A stretch of DNA of 64,000 nucleotides from UBA8941 sp963780545 (GTDB taxonomy: Archaea > Thermoproteota > Bathyarchaeia > TCS64). Numbering within the stretch: position 1 is the stretch's first letter; each line of letters opens with the position of its first letter. The position numbers and the translations under genes are program-made. The notes beneath the pieces are model-generated. The model worked only from the letters and a program-made list of their open reading frames with translations, ran no database searches and was not told where the DNA came from. Positions 37,028-45,355 of this stretch are shown in pieces. Location of the stretch: assembly GCA_963780545.1 (NCBI GenBank), contig CAWACK010000001.1:34579-98578 (forward strand). The letters run 5' to 3'.

Positions 37028-37364
37028 TTTGTGGGGTTTTGGGTTCACATCAACCTGAACTTTCATACAGTTTTTCCTCCAAGATACTGTACGATGATCA
37101 GGATTCGGCCCGCATTCCCCCGTATTCAATGTAAAAATGGAATTATTTGAAGTTAACGGAGTATGTGAACTATTGTTAGTGCGCATATGATAACAGTTAA
37201 AAAACTCCAAAAAAAAATTGACAATATTAAGCAAGCTATACACGCGTTAAGACAGATCAAATGCACGCGAATTATGCGTGCATATATTTTGTGCGTGCTA
37301 GCGTAAGGAGATTATTTTTGCTTTCTTTTAACTGACTCAAATAAAACTATTAGCAATTGCTAGT
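37028..37364. other. AT-rich non-coding stretch
   Basis: Includes the inverted repeat GCACGC-GAATTAT-GCGTGC (37262-37280). A minus-strand ORF at 37007-37243 overlaps the end of the preceding gene and is not supported. Confidence 0.45.
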
Positions 37365-37598
37365 TTATTTTGGGCAATAGTAGATTTTCAATATTTCATA
37401 TTTTTCTCTACGTGTATGGGCTTTGGCGACAAGTACATTATTTTTCCAGATGTGTGCCCAAGCGTGCCCAGTGTGAGCATAAGGATCTGTGATTTTATCA
37501 GCACGTAATTCTTTGTATGTTTCAATAACCCTTTTTATGAAGCTTTTTTGACAATCATAGTTGTACATGAAAGAGGCATAGGCTTCAATTATTTTCAT
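37365..37598 (-). CDS. Hypothetical small protein near the right end
   Basis: 77 residues from ATG 37598: KIIEAYASFMYNYDCQKSF, then IETYKELRADKITD and HAWAHIWKNNVLVAKAHTR. Mixed helix and strand composition looks like a real small domain; no family recognised. The start eight codons upstream is less likely. Confidence 0.45.
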   Translation of the reverse strand: MKIIEAYASFMYNYDCQKSFIKRVIETYKELRADKITDPYAHTGHAWAHIWKNNVLVAKAHTRREKYEILKIYYCPK

Positions 37599-37808
37599 AT
37601 CATCTGGTCCTGATCTCCCCAATTTGAAGACATGAATTATATTTTGTGTATTTCATTTTAAAACTTTGTTGAAAGAAAAAAGGTGCGCAAAGATTTTTAA
37701 TTTCATGTAGATGAAGCGCACGCGATTTGAACTTTGAATTACAACCAAATACTATGTAATAATTTTTCAAGTATGCTTCAGCAACTACCATTCAAAAATA
37801 TCACATTA

Positions 37809-37838
37809 ACCTTCGGACATTCCACAGAATCAGCGGTA
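37809..37838 (+). other. attR: right inverted arm plus 9 bp core
   Basis: ACCTTCGGACATTCC (37809-37823), a 6-base spacer, then the core TCAGCGGTA at 37830-37838. The arm pairs with 20453-20467 at 13 of 15 positions. Confidence 0.65.
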
Positions 37839-37893
37839 TGAATGCTCGGTTCGCATCCGAGAGGTCGGGGGTTCAAATCCCCCAGCGTCCACC
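37830..37893 (+). pseudogene. 3' part of the interrupted tRNA-Ala(CGC) gene
   Basis: From 37831 to 37893, 61 of 63 bases match the intact tRNA-Ala, including anticodon loop UUCGCAU, T-arm and acceptor 3' strand AGCGUCC. The upstream acceptor strand and D-stem are absent; the sequence before it (GGACATTCCACAGAA) is element DNA. It ends ACCT where the intact copy has ACCA. Confidence 0.88.
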
Positions 37894-38204
37894 TAAACTT
37901 TTATTTCAATCAATTATATTCGCGATTCTGAGTCTTTATCTATAAAGCCCGCATGCCAAAAAATGATTACTAATAATTCTTACTTTTTATCCCAAACACA
38001 TTTAAGTTATTTTGCATTTTTTTAGTTTAAGTCTAAACACAAATACTGAGTGGATATAGAATGACAATCGACGACGAACATAACCGCCTATTAGAAAAAA
38101 TGGGGGTCAAAAGATGTCTTTAATATTGGCTAATCGTCAGAACTATTACTATCATACCAGTAATCTACAAATCTTATATGTCCTGCATGGAAAAAGGATA
38201 AATC

Positions 38205-38438
38205 ATGTTACGCGAATATTTAGAAGACGGGGTGAGGACCGGAGCTATGGAAATTAACGTAGTACTCGAAGATCTAAGCGATAAAAAATGGCATCAATTA
38301 GACGAACTAACATCCGAGACTCACATTGATAAAGAGCATGTGTTAAAAATCGTCAATTTTTTCCGCGAATTTGGTTTTATCGAGATAAGCGCAAGTGGCG
38401 AGCACGTAAAACTCGATAAGGATTATGTTGACCTCTAA
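38205..38438 (+). CDS. Small winged-helix-like regulator
   Basis: 77 residues: VLEDLSDKKWHQLDELTSET (first helices), HIDKEHVLKIVNFFREFGFI (recognition helix) and EISASGEHVKLDKDY (wing). No other domain. A typical archaeal one-domain DNA-binding protein; target unknown. It converges with the next gene, ending 2 bases from it. Confidence 0.65.
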   Translation: MLREYLEDGVRTGAMEINVVLEDLSDKKWHQLDELTSETHIDKEHVLKIVNFFREFGFIEISASGEHVKLDKDYVDL

Positions 38439-38440
38439 AT

Positions 38441-38695
38441 CTACAGCATCAGCTGCATAGATTTTAACTGCTTAAGAAAAAGCCTACCTTTAGGCGTTGT
38501 AATGAATTTAGACTCGTTATCCTCAACATTATCTAGCAGTCCTTTTTCAATTAAAAAGGGTAGAAAATTTTCAAGTCGTGTAAAATTAAGGTTCGATTGA
38601 TATACTAAGGTAGTTTTGTTTGCACCAAGAGGATTATCTGCGATTCGAAGGAGATCTTCGATGATCTCAAGTTTATCTCTCCTCTTGCCCACCAT
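38441..38695 (-). CDS. HTH_45-type winged-helix regulator
   Basis: 84 residues: KRRDKLEIIEDLLRIADNP, GANKTTLVYQSNLNFTRLEN, FLPFLIEKGLLDNVEDNES and FITTPKGRLFLKQLKSM. This is the standard layout of the archaeal HTH_45 family (first helices, recognition helix, wing, dimer helix). Ligand and targets unknown. Confidence 0.8.
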   Translation of the reverse strand: MVGKRRDKLEIIEDLLRIADNPLGANKTTLVYQSNLNFTRLENFLPFLIEKGLLDNVEDNESKFITTPKGRLFLKQLKSMQLML

Positions 38696-38937
38696 CTAAC
38701 ATCACCGATCGGTTTACACCATTAAATCGCTAATGTTACAAGAATTAAGCGTCGAATAAATAAATGAATTGTTGTATTTTCCACGACACACGAAATTATT
38801 AAAACTATTTCAATGTTTATTGGGCTCATCCCAATGTTTTTTGTGTACAATCAGCGAAAGCAACATCAGGTTGGACCACCCGCACAAAGGATCAATATAT
38901 TGAAATATCGATGTTTCCACAGACCAATTGATCTGAA

Positions 38938-39240
38938 ATGAAGTTCTCAGATGTTAGAATTACCGTCGCGAAGAAGCTTCAGACTCAAGAGATATTCAAG
39001 GAGTATGCCGATGTAGAGATGCAACCGACATGCAATGTGATGCTCGAGGGAAAAGAGTATATATCAAAGGGTATGGCGATGCCTGAGGGATTCTGTAGCT
39101 GGGCTTGGTCGGATATCCAGCGAGACGTGGTGCATCTGGCTATGGGAGGGGACTTCCCTTGGATTAAAAAGAAGGGTTCAATGATCTCGTGTTGTACTGA
39201 TGGTCTAAGGCCCGTAGTTTTCAAGCTAGAGAGGTTATAG
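38938..39240 (+). CDS. TIGR04076 family protein
   Basis: 100 residues with the family pattern: an early DVRITVAKK, MPEGFCSWAWSDIQRDVVHL, GGDFPW, and the end SCCTDGLRPVVFKLERL. Conserved cysteines (Cys at about 32, 57 and the CC pair) suggest metal or redox chemistry. Function unknown. It is monocistronic. Confidence 0.85.
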   Translation: MKFSDVRITVAKKLQTQEIFKEYADVEMQPTCNVMLEGKEYISKGMAMPEGFCSWAWSDIQRDVVHLAMGGDFPWIKKKGSMISCCTDGLRPVVFKLERL

Positions 39241-39288
39241 ATTCAAAGAAAAAAGATGCGCTCGAGCATATTATAGTAAATTCTATCC

Positions 39289-39780
39289 TTAGAAGTGGCT
39301 TAAAACAAAATCCCTCAAATTATTATGGTTTGCCAAAAAGTCAACAATGATTCTCGAGGCTTTGACAATCTGCACATCGAGCAGTCGAGATGTTGCCAAT
39401 GTAAAAATAAAGGAGAATATGCCCAAGGGAATTTCTAGGATGAGATTTATTGAGCCAAAAATCAGCACGAAAACAAGCGTCAGCGAAGCACCAAGTAAAC
39501 CCATAACGAATGAGCGTACAATGAAATATAGCCTCTGATGCCACATAGAAAGCAGCAGCGCCTTTATGACAGCCTTTTTCCCTGCATCCCGTTCGGTTCC
39601 ACTAGATGCTTCATTCATATGCTGCAGCAAAATTTTAGTGTAATGCACATTTGTCAAATGCAGAATCTTTACCATCTCATCGGACTCCGCGAGCTCTTTT
39701 GCGCTTTTATTTTCGATTTCAGTCATGATTCTTTGAGTAATTTCCTCGATTTTTGGGTCATTAATAGAGGTTGAAGTCAC
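39289..39780 (-). CDS. Two-span membrane protein, unknown
   Basis: 163 residues: an acidic helical N-terminal half in the cytosol (ITQRIMTEIENKSAKELAES) and two adjacent hydrophobic helices (SFVMGLLGASLTLVFVLIF; LEIPLGIFSFIFTLATSRL) followed by a short amphipathic tail. No family recognised. Confidence 0.6.
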   Translation of the reverse strand: MTSTSINDPKIEEITQRIMTEIENKSAKELAESDEMVKILHLTNVHYTKILLQHMNEASSGTERDAGKKAVIKALLLSMWHQRLYFIVRSFVMGLLGASLTLVFVLIFGSINLILEIPLGIFSFIFTLATSRLLDVQIVKASRIIVDFLANHNNLRDFVLSHF

Positions 39781-39979
39781 AAGCTAAACCAGCTGAGAAC
39801 TTGACGCCATAATAAATTACTTCTTTAAATCTTAATAGTTTTGATTACGGGAAACTGTGGCTTTTGGAGCTACAATAGATTTGTATGGAAAGCGAAGCTA
39901 GCACGGTTGCATAAATTTTTTCACACTATAAATCACAAGACGCGCGCACGAAAAATAATGAAGAAAATAATTTTGGTTT

Positions 39980-40429
39980 TTAAACTACTGGAATATTCAG
40001 TGGCCACGCTTCTCCAATTTGTTGTCCTGACGCCGGAACCGATGCATGCCAGTGTACAATTAGCCATTCTTTACCCACTTTCTTCATTATGATCGTCATC
40101 CTTGTGGGGAGATGTATCTCCCTGGAGCCTATTCTAGCATAGAAAGTCGCCTCGACAATAGCCCAGGCGAATATTCCCTCAGCGGAGATCGACTTCCAGT
40201 TATAGACTATCGAGCTAGCCTCCGATTGGGACCAGTCGCGTTTAAACAGTGACCTCGCCTCACTTTTTCCAACCTTTTTCTCATCAGCACCAGTTCCAAT
40301 CACTATTATATCCTCATCAGTGGAGAAAAGAGACATCATCTTATCCAAATCCCTCTCCTCGAAGGCCTCAGCAACTTTATCTAAAGTTGATTGTACCCCT
40401 AACTCCGATTCCTCAGTCAGTTTCATCAT
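39980..40429 (-). CDS. SnoaL/DUF4440-like protein
   Basis: 149 residues of the NTF2-like fold: VAEAFEERDLDKMMSLFSTD, DIIVIGTGADEKKVGKSEA, FAWAIVEATFYARIGSREI, RMTIIMKKVGKEWLIVHWH. This is the usual DUF4440 layout of calcium/calmodulin-kinase-association-like or isomerase-like small proteins. Substrate unknown. Confidence 0.82.
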   Translation of the reverse strand: MMKLTEESELGVQSTLDKVAEAFEERDLDKMMSLFSTDEDIIVIGTGADEKKVGKSEARSLFKRDWSQSEASSIVYNWKSISAEGIFAWAIVEATFYARIGSREIHLPTRMTIIMKKVGKEWLIVHWHASVPASGQQIGEAWPLNIPVV

Positions 40430-40611
40430 ATACCTCCTCAGTTACACTACCATCCATGGAGATTATTAGCGTGAGTCGCACTCACTCCCAGATTAAGCAT
40501 AATCTTCAGCCGAGGATAAGATTATCTAGCTAACTATGGTCCCCAGTACGGATCTTATTCGTAATTAGTAAAAATTGAGATGTAGTAGGGTTTAGCGCTT
40601 TAAATGGTGAA

Positions 40612-42057
40612 TTAGACCTTGCCCTTGAGCTTTTCAGCTGTCTCTCTGGCAAGCTCCAATGGGGGTTTCCTCTCCACATCACCCGGCTCATAGCTTCTGC
40701 CCGCAAGCCTTCTCTTGTGTTCCTCCTTTGCCTTCGCTAATAACTCGGGTTTGGTCATGAGATCCAGAATGCTGCCCGCCATCGTCTTCGCTGCGAATAT
40801 TAGACTCTTGTGGCCGATGGTTGAACCACTGCAAGCTACAAACTGCCAGCTGTGACCAGGTGCCCCAAGCACGTTGCAGGTGGTACCAAACTCCATTGTT
40901 GGTACCACCCAGCTTACGGTTGAGACATCGGTGCTTCCTGGTGAAACTTCTCCTTCGTCCCAAGCATCGAGGATATCGGTGGGTAGGTCGACTTCGACGT
41001 ACTTCTCCCATTCCGGTAACTTAAGTTGCTTCAAAGAGTCTATCTTCTGTTGCTTCGAGAAGCTCTTAGCGATCTCTGCGGCGAACTTCAGCTCCTCCTC
41101 GCTGTATTTTGTTGGACCAACCTCCCTCATGTTGGTGACTACGAGTTCGCTCAGAGTTTTGCTTGTGATCTTGTTGTAGCCTGCGCCGTTACTTTCTATT
41201 TTAAAGGTGGTCTCCGTCATGAGTGCGGCGCCCTCGGCGATTTTCTCTATCCGCTTGTATATGGATGCCAGCTGGTCTCTCTCTGGCGCCCGTATGTAGT
41301 ACCAGCTCCTCGCGTAATCTGGTACCACGTTTGGCTGGCCACCTCCTACCTCGATGACGTAGTGGATCCTCGCCTTCTCGATGATATGCTCCCTGAGGTA
41401 GTTTACCCCCACATTCATCAGCTCAACCGCATCGAGTGCACTCCTACCCTGTTCCGGGTTCGCGGCGGCGTGTGCTGTCTTACCATAGAAGTGGAACCTC
41501 ACACCATTCGTAGCGTTGTTACTACATAGTCGGGCTGTGTTGATGTTGCCCGGATGGTGGCTCAGGCAAGCATCAACGTCTTCGAAGAGACCAGCTCTAA
41601 CTATGTAGTTCTTGCCTCCGAAGTTCTCTTCGGCTGGGCAGCCATAGAACCGTATGATGCCACAGAGTCCATGTTCCTCAAGAGCGTATCTGACAGCGAT
41701 GGCCGCGCTCATGGCTGTGGTTCCGTGGATGTTGTGGCCGCAGCCATGACCCATCCCAGCTTCTACTAGTGCCTCCTTATGGGGCAAAACCTTGTTGCTG
41801 ATGCCTGGGAGGGCGTCGTACTCACCCATTACCCCGATGATGGGTTTTCCTTTACCCCACTCCGCAATTAAGGCGGTTGGCATGCCAGCGACCCCGAGCT
41901 TGACGCTGAAGCCGTGTTTCTCAAGGGTCTCTGCTATGAGCTTGCTGCTCTTATTTTCGCAGAGACCGTATTCGGCGTAGCCCCAGATATCGTCGCTTAT
42001 TTTGATTAACTGGTCATGGTGCTCGTCTATCCATTTCCACGATGTTTCCTTAAACAT
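40612..42057 (-). CDS. M20-family amidohydrolase (AbgB-like)
   Basis: 481-residue metallo-amidohydrolase related to the p-aminobenzoyl-glutamate hydrolase subunit AbgB and indole-acetyl-amino-acid hydrolases. Metal-binding features: GVMGEYDALPGI, MGHGCGHNIHGTTAM, GCPAEENFGGKNY, SHHPGNINTARL, and a late APGHSWQFVACSGSTIGHK. The dimerisation domain lies between about 190 and 300 (FHFYGKTAHAAANPEQGRSA). It probably hydrolyses an N-acyl or N-aroyl amino acid; the true substrate is unknown. Confidence 0.88.
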   Translation of the reverse strand: MFKETSWKWIDEHHDQLIKISDDIWGYAEYGLCENKSSKLIAETLEKHGFSVKLGVAGMPTALIAEWGKGKPIIGVMGEYDALPGISNKVLPHKEALVEAGMGHGCGHNIHGTTAMSAAIAVRYALEEHGLCGIIRFYGCPAEENFGGKNYIVRAGLFEDVDACLSHHPGNINTARLCSNNATNGVRFHFYGKTAHAAANPEQGRSALDAVELMNVGVNYLREHIIEKARIHYVIEVGGGQPNVVPDYARSWYYIRAPERDQLASIYKRIEKIAEGAALMTETTFKIESNGAGYNKITSKTLSELVVTNMREVGPTKYSEEELKFAAEIAKSFSKQQKIDSLKQLKLPEWEKYVEVDLPTDILDAWDEGEVSPGSTDVSTVSWVVPTMEFGTTCNVLGAPGHSWQFVACSGSTIGHKSLIFAAKTMAGSILDLMTKPELLAKAKEEHKRRLAGRSYEPGDVERKPPLELARETAEKLKGKV

Positions 42058-42283
42058 GTTTGATCATTCATAACTTCACTGGAAGGTAAAAAAAGTTCAC
42101 GCGTATATATACAATAAAGGACCAAAACTTATCCTGTTAATATTAAACAACACTGCGCGAAAACGGGAGTCAGGGTACATAATTGCTCTATCAAGCAGCT
42201 CTAGTCATGCGCTTGGGAGGCTGACAAGTTTTATCCTTCGGTAGACCCAAAACACTCTATCCGAGATTTGGGGGTTTTACAAC
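42058..42283. promoter_or_regulatory. Promoter region of the oxidoreductase operon
   Basis: AT-rich spacer between divergent genes. AAGTTTTATCC (42227-42237) is a TATA candidate; transcription would start near 42255-42262, leaving a leader of about 25 bases before the CTG/ATT codons where PorG coding begins. Confidence 0.45.
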
Positions 42284-42850
42284 CTGATTGAGATTAGGTT
42301 CCACGGGATGGGTGGACAAGGTGCGGTGATGGGCGCTCTAATCCTAGCCGAGGCAGCCTTTGCTGAGGGAAAGTTCTCTCAGAAGATCCCGATGTACGGT
42401 GGAGCACGTCGCGGCGGAGACGTGACCGTTTTCCTCCGCCTCGACGACAAACCTGTTAGGAGAACTTGCGGTATCTACGAGCCTGATTCCATTGTGATTC
42501 TCGACCCGACCCTGAAGAAGCAGCCATTCGTCAGGTCCGGCCTCAAGAAGGGGGGTACCGCAGTCGTTAATGATGAGCTTCCTCCAGGGAAAATCGATCT
42601 CGGCGTCGAGCTCGGGAAGATCGCCACAGTCGATGCGACGGGGATAAGCACAGAGGTCTTTGGCGTCCGCGCTATCCCGATAGTTAACACCACCATGCTT
42701 GGTGCCGTCGCTAAGACTACTGGTTGGGTCAAGCTCGACTCCCTAACCGACCCCATCAAACGTCAGCTCCCAGGCAAGGTGGGGGACCTCAACATCAAAG
42801 CTTGCCGCCGCGGCTGGGAGGCCGTCAAAGTTATGGAGGCTAAGGCATGA
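42284..42850 (+). CDS. porG: 2-oxoacid:ferredoxin oxidoreductase, gamma subunit
   Basis: Gamma subunit of pyruvate (or branched-chain 2-oxoacid) ferredoxin oxidoreductase. The family N-terminus IEIRFHGMGGQGAVMGA is encoded from codon 42287, but the first ATG is at 42308, in the middle of it, and no ATG, GTG or TTG lies between the upstream stop at 42242 and there. Translation probably begins at CTG 42284, or the start codon is altered. Other features: YGGARRGGDVTVFLRL, RRTCGIYEPDSIVILDP. It overlaps porD by 4 bases (ATGA). Confidence 0.88.
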   Translation: MIEIRFHGMGGQGAVMGALILAEAAFAEGKFSQKIPMYGGARRGGDVTVFLRLDDKPVRRTCGIYEPDSIVILDPTLKKQPFVRSGLKKGGTAVVNDELPPGKIDLGVELGKIATVDATGISTEVFGVRAIPIVNTTMLGAVAKTTGWVKLDSLTDPIKRQLPGKVGDLNIKACRRGWEAVKVMEAKA

Positions 42851-43050
42851 GTATAGTCCGTAGTTTCAGGCCAGAGGTCGACAAGGCTAAATGTGTTAAG
42901 TGTGGTCTCTGCCAGACCTTCTGTCCCGAGGCAACTGTTATGGTCGCAGACGAGGGAGTTGTTTTTGACTACCGCTATTGCAAGGGCTGCGGCGTCTGCG
43001 CCAACGAATGCAGAGTCAAAGCGATATCAATGGTGAGGGAGGAGGGGTGA
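42847..43050 (+). CDS. porD: 2-oxoacid:ferredoxin oxidoreductase, delta (ferredoxin) subunit
   Basis: 67-residue two-cluster ferredoxin subunit: KCVKCGLCQTFCPEATV and YCKGCGVCANECRVKAI each ligate a [4Fe-4S]. The second motif has R instead of the usual P after the last Cys. It carries electrons from the TPP site of the beta subunit to free ferredoxin. Confidence 0.92.
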   Translation: MSIVRSFRPEVDKAKCVKCGLCQTFCPEATVMVADEGVVFDYRYCKGCGVCANECRVKAISMVREEG

Positions 43051-43052
43051 GC

Positions 43053-44246
43053 ATGAGCTTCACAAGGATGATGGAAGGGAACGAAGCCGCTGCTTGGGGT
43101 GCAAAGTTATCCCGAGCTGAGGTTATTCCTGCGTATCCAATTACCCCCCAGACCGAGCTGATCAGTAGCATAGCCTCTTTGATAGCCGATGGAACGATGA
43201 AGGCAGAATACATCAAGGTTGAGGGGGAACACACGGCGATGGCGGCGGCGATCGGCGCCTCCGTAACGGGGGCCCGCGTCTTCACCGCATCCAGCTCCCA
43301 GGGGATAGTCTTCATGGAGGAACCACTGCAGATGCCACCAGGGATGAGGCTTCCAATAGGGATGTGTATAGTAAATAGATCTGTGGCTCCGCTCGGCTCC
43401 CTACGCCCCGACCACAACGACGCCATGCTCCAGCGAGACACCGGCTGGATACAACTCTATTGTGAGAACAGCCAGGAGGTCCTCGACACTATCGTGATGG
43501 GGTACAGGATCGGGGAGGATCGGAGGGTCTATCTCCCCGTAGCAACGTGCTACGACGGCTACTTCGTATCCGCTACAGCTACACCCACAAACGTCCCAGA
43601 TCAGAAAGAGGTCGATGACTTTCTCCCACCCTACAAACATGAGTGGTATGGTCTCATCCCCGGCGAATACAAAGAAAGGACGAGCCACCAAAATATAGCT
43701 AAAGCACGCTACGAGGTCCAGCAAGCACAGGAGACAGCCAAGAAGGTGATCGAGGAGATTGAGAATGACTACGCTAAGCGGTTTGGAAGGTACTACGACG
43801 GGATGCTCGAGGAGTACAACTGCGATGAAGCTGATGCGGTTATCATGACAATGGGATCGATGACCGGTACCGCCCGTGATGTAATCGACGAGATGAGAGC
43901 GAATGGAAAGAAGATCGGTTTAGTAAAGCTACGCTGCTTTCGACCCTTCCCCCGGGAGGAGATGCGACGTATAGCGGCGAAGTACAAGGCCATCGCCGTC
44001 GTAGATAGAAACACAAGCTTCGGATCCGCGGGTGGTGGTATAGTGGCGACAGACGCTGCCCGAGCCCTCTATGATCTTGATGAGAGGCCCTTGCTCCTGA
44101 ACTTCCATGTGGGACTAGGGGGCAGCGACGTGACGATGAGGCAGATAGAATACATGGCTGAGGAGACGTTAAGGGCAGTGAAAGTTGGGAAGGTGGATGA
44201 GGCCGTGGACTGGGTGGAGCTCCACGACTTGGGACCGGTGATGTGA
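43053..44246 (+). CDS. porA: 2-oxoacid:ferredoxin oxidoreductase, alpha subunit
   Basis: 397-residue alpha subunit with MEGNEAAAWGAKLSRAEV, IPAYPITPQTELI, EGEHTAMAAAIGASVTGARV, SSSQGIVFMEEPLQ and the CoA/contact domain near VIMTMGSMTGTARDVIDEM. The ATG at 43053 follows the porD stop by 2 bases (GAGGGGTGAGC precedes it), better than an upstream in-frame start. Pyruvate is the likeliest substrate by gene order and sequence, but 2-oxoisovalerate cannot be excluded. Confidence 0.92.
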   Translation: MSFTRMMEGNEAAAWGAKLSRAEVIPAYPITPQTELISSIASLIADGTMKAEYIKVEGEHTAMAAAIGASVTGARVFTASSSQGIVFMEEPLQMPPGMRLPIGMCIVNRSVAPLGSLRPDHNDAMLQRDTGWIQLYCENSQEVLDTIVMGYRIGEDRRVYLPVATCYDGYFVSATATPTNVPDQKEVDDFLPPYKHEWYGLIPGEYKERTSHQNIAKARYEVQQAQETAKKVIEEIENDYAKRFGRYYDGMLEEYNCDEADAVIMTMGSMTGTARDVIDEMRANGKKIGLVKLRCFRPFPREEMRRIAAKYKAIAVVDRNTSFGSAGGGIVATDAARALYDLDERPLLLNFHVGLGGSDVTMRQIEYMAEETLRAVKVGKVDEAVDWVELHDLGPVM

Positions 44247-44247
44247 C

Positions 44248-45126
44248 ATGACGCTGGAGGAGAAATTCGATGAGTATTACGGGCGCGTCAAGATGCAGGC
44301 CGGCTCCGCGTGCTGTCCGGGCTGTGGCGGACCTCTGTTCTGGAGGATGGCTCTGGACTCCTTTGGCCCAAATACCATAGTCTACGGGGATGGGCCTTGC
44401 GCTATGTGCGCGATTCGGGCGATAAAATTGCCCACCTTTAGCATTCACTTCAGCTTCGCTGCTGATGGCGCGACTGGGATACTTGCTGCACTCCGAGCCA
44501 AGGGGCGAGAGGACGTGACCGTGATCAGCAGCGCAGGGGACGGGAGCATCGGGGACATCAGCCTCGGGAAGGTTTCAGCAGCTGCTGAGCGGAACGAGAA
44601 CATGATCCAGATCTGTATCGATAACGAGGCTTACATGAATACGGGGATACAGAAGAGTGGACTGACTCCCTTTGGTGCATGGACAACGACTACACCTAGG
44701 GGGAAGGAGTCGATGAAAAAGGACATCCCAATGATTATAGCGGCCCACAAACCCCCATACGTGGCCACTGCAAGCCTAGCTTACCCCAAAGACCTCAAAG
44801 CGAAGCTAGAGAAGGCGAAGCAGATCAAGGGGTTCAGGTACATCCACACCGTGATCCCTTGCCCCACGGGATGGCGCTTCGACCCCGCTAAAAGCGTTGA
44901 GGTGACAAGACTCGGAGTCGACAGCTGGGTCTGGCCACTCTGGGAGATCGAGAGAGGGATCCTCAATGTTAACTCAAGGTCGGAGCAGAAGCCGGTGAAA
45001 GAGTACCTCGACGCCCAAGGTAGGTTCCGCGGAATGTCATCGGAGCAGGTCGATTTCCTGCAAAAGGAGACCGATGAGAGGCGGAGGAACCTCCTTGACG
45101 CGAATGGGAAGAGGCTGTTCATCTAA
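44248..45126 (+). CDS. porB: 2-oxoacid:ferredoxin oxidoreductase, beta (TPP) subunit
   Basis: 292-residue TPP subunit. Cluster cysteines in CCPGCGG near the N-terminus and further Cys in GPCAMCAI; TPP motif SAGDGSIGDISLGK followed by CIDNEAYMNTGIQKSG. TTTTPRGKES is the conserved loop shared by POR and VOR beta subunits. It starts one base after porA stop. Completes the gamma-delta-alpha-beta set. Confidence 0.93.
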   Translation: MTLEEKFDEYYGRVKMQAGSACCPGCGGPLFWRMALDSFGPNTIVYGDGPCAMCAIRAIKLPTFSIHFSFAADGATGILAALRAKGREDVTVISSAGDGSIGDISLGKVSAAAERNENMIQICIDNEAYMNTGIQKSGLTPFGAWTTTTPRGKESMKKDIPMIIAAHKPPYVATASLAYPKDLKAKLEKAKQIKGFRYIHTVIPCPTGWRFDPAKSVEVTRLGVDSWVWPLWEIERGILNVNSRSEQKPVKEYLDAQGRFRGMSSEQVDFLQKETDERRRNLLDANGKRLFI

Positions 45127-45181
45127 CCCCCTTTTTTAATCACCTGATTTTCGGGGTCACACATCCATCCAAAATTTTGTG

Positions 45182-45258
45182 TGGTGCCGCTGGTGTGATT
45201 TGAACACACAACCCCTCGGTCTTCAGCCGAGCGCTCTCCCAGGCTGAGCTACAGCGGC
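45182..45258 (-). tRNA. tRNA-Phe (GAA)
   Basis: From 45258 on the minus strand: acceptor GCCGCUG/CAGCGGC, anticodon stem CUCGG/CCGAG with loop CUGAAGA (anticodon GAA), T-stem UGUGU/ACACA, discriminator A and encoded CCA. Contiguous, no intron. Confidence 0.95.
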
Positions 45259-45355
45259 GCGACAACAACAAGGCATACAGAATTGATATAAATATTTTCG
45301 TCGAGCGAAGCCCCGGGAGCCAAACATCAGATAATATATGACGTGTCTCCTAGGT

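Larger units (their letters stand above)
20435..37838 (+). mobile_element. 17.4 kb integrated element splitting tRNA-Ala(CGC)
   Basis: Bounded by the 9 bp direct repeat TCAGCGGTA (20435-20443 and 37830-37838), which lies in the D-loop of a tRNA-Ala whose two parts flank it. A tyrosine integrase gene starts 66 bases inside the left end. Inverted 15 nt arms (20453-20467 and 37809-37823) sit just inside both ends. It carries an intact tRNA-Ala(CGC), a second and a decayed integrase, insertion sequences, surface protein genes and an AT-rich gene pair. No capsid, packaging or conjugation gene was recognised, so plasmid or defective virus origin is open. Confidence 0.82.

Noticed and set aside
37007..37243. 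Minus-strand ORF of 78 codons
   Set aside because: Overlaps the 3' end of the AT-rich gene and has no family or promoter.
37600..37791. Minus-strand ORF of 63 codons
   Set aside because: Short, AT-driven open frame without homology; it overlaps the better-supported small gene only at its start.
23806..37893. The intact tRNA-Ala and the 3' tRNA fragment at 37.8 kb as a simple attL/attR pair
   Set aside because: They point in opposite directions, whereas attachment repeats must be direct. The direct partner is the 5' fragment at 20424-20443.
39841..40092. Plus-strand ORF of 83 codons
   Set aside because: Its second half is antisense to the SnoaL-like gene and the rest has no coding character.
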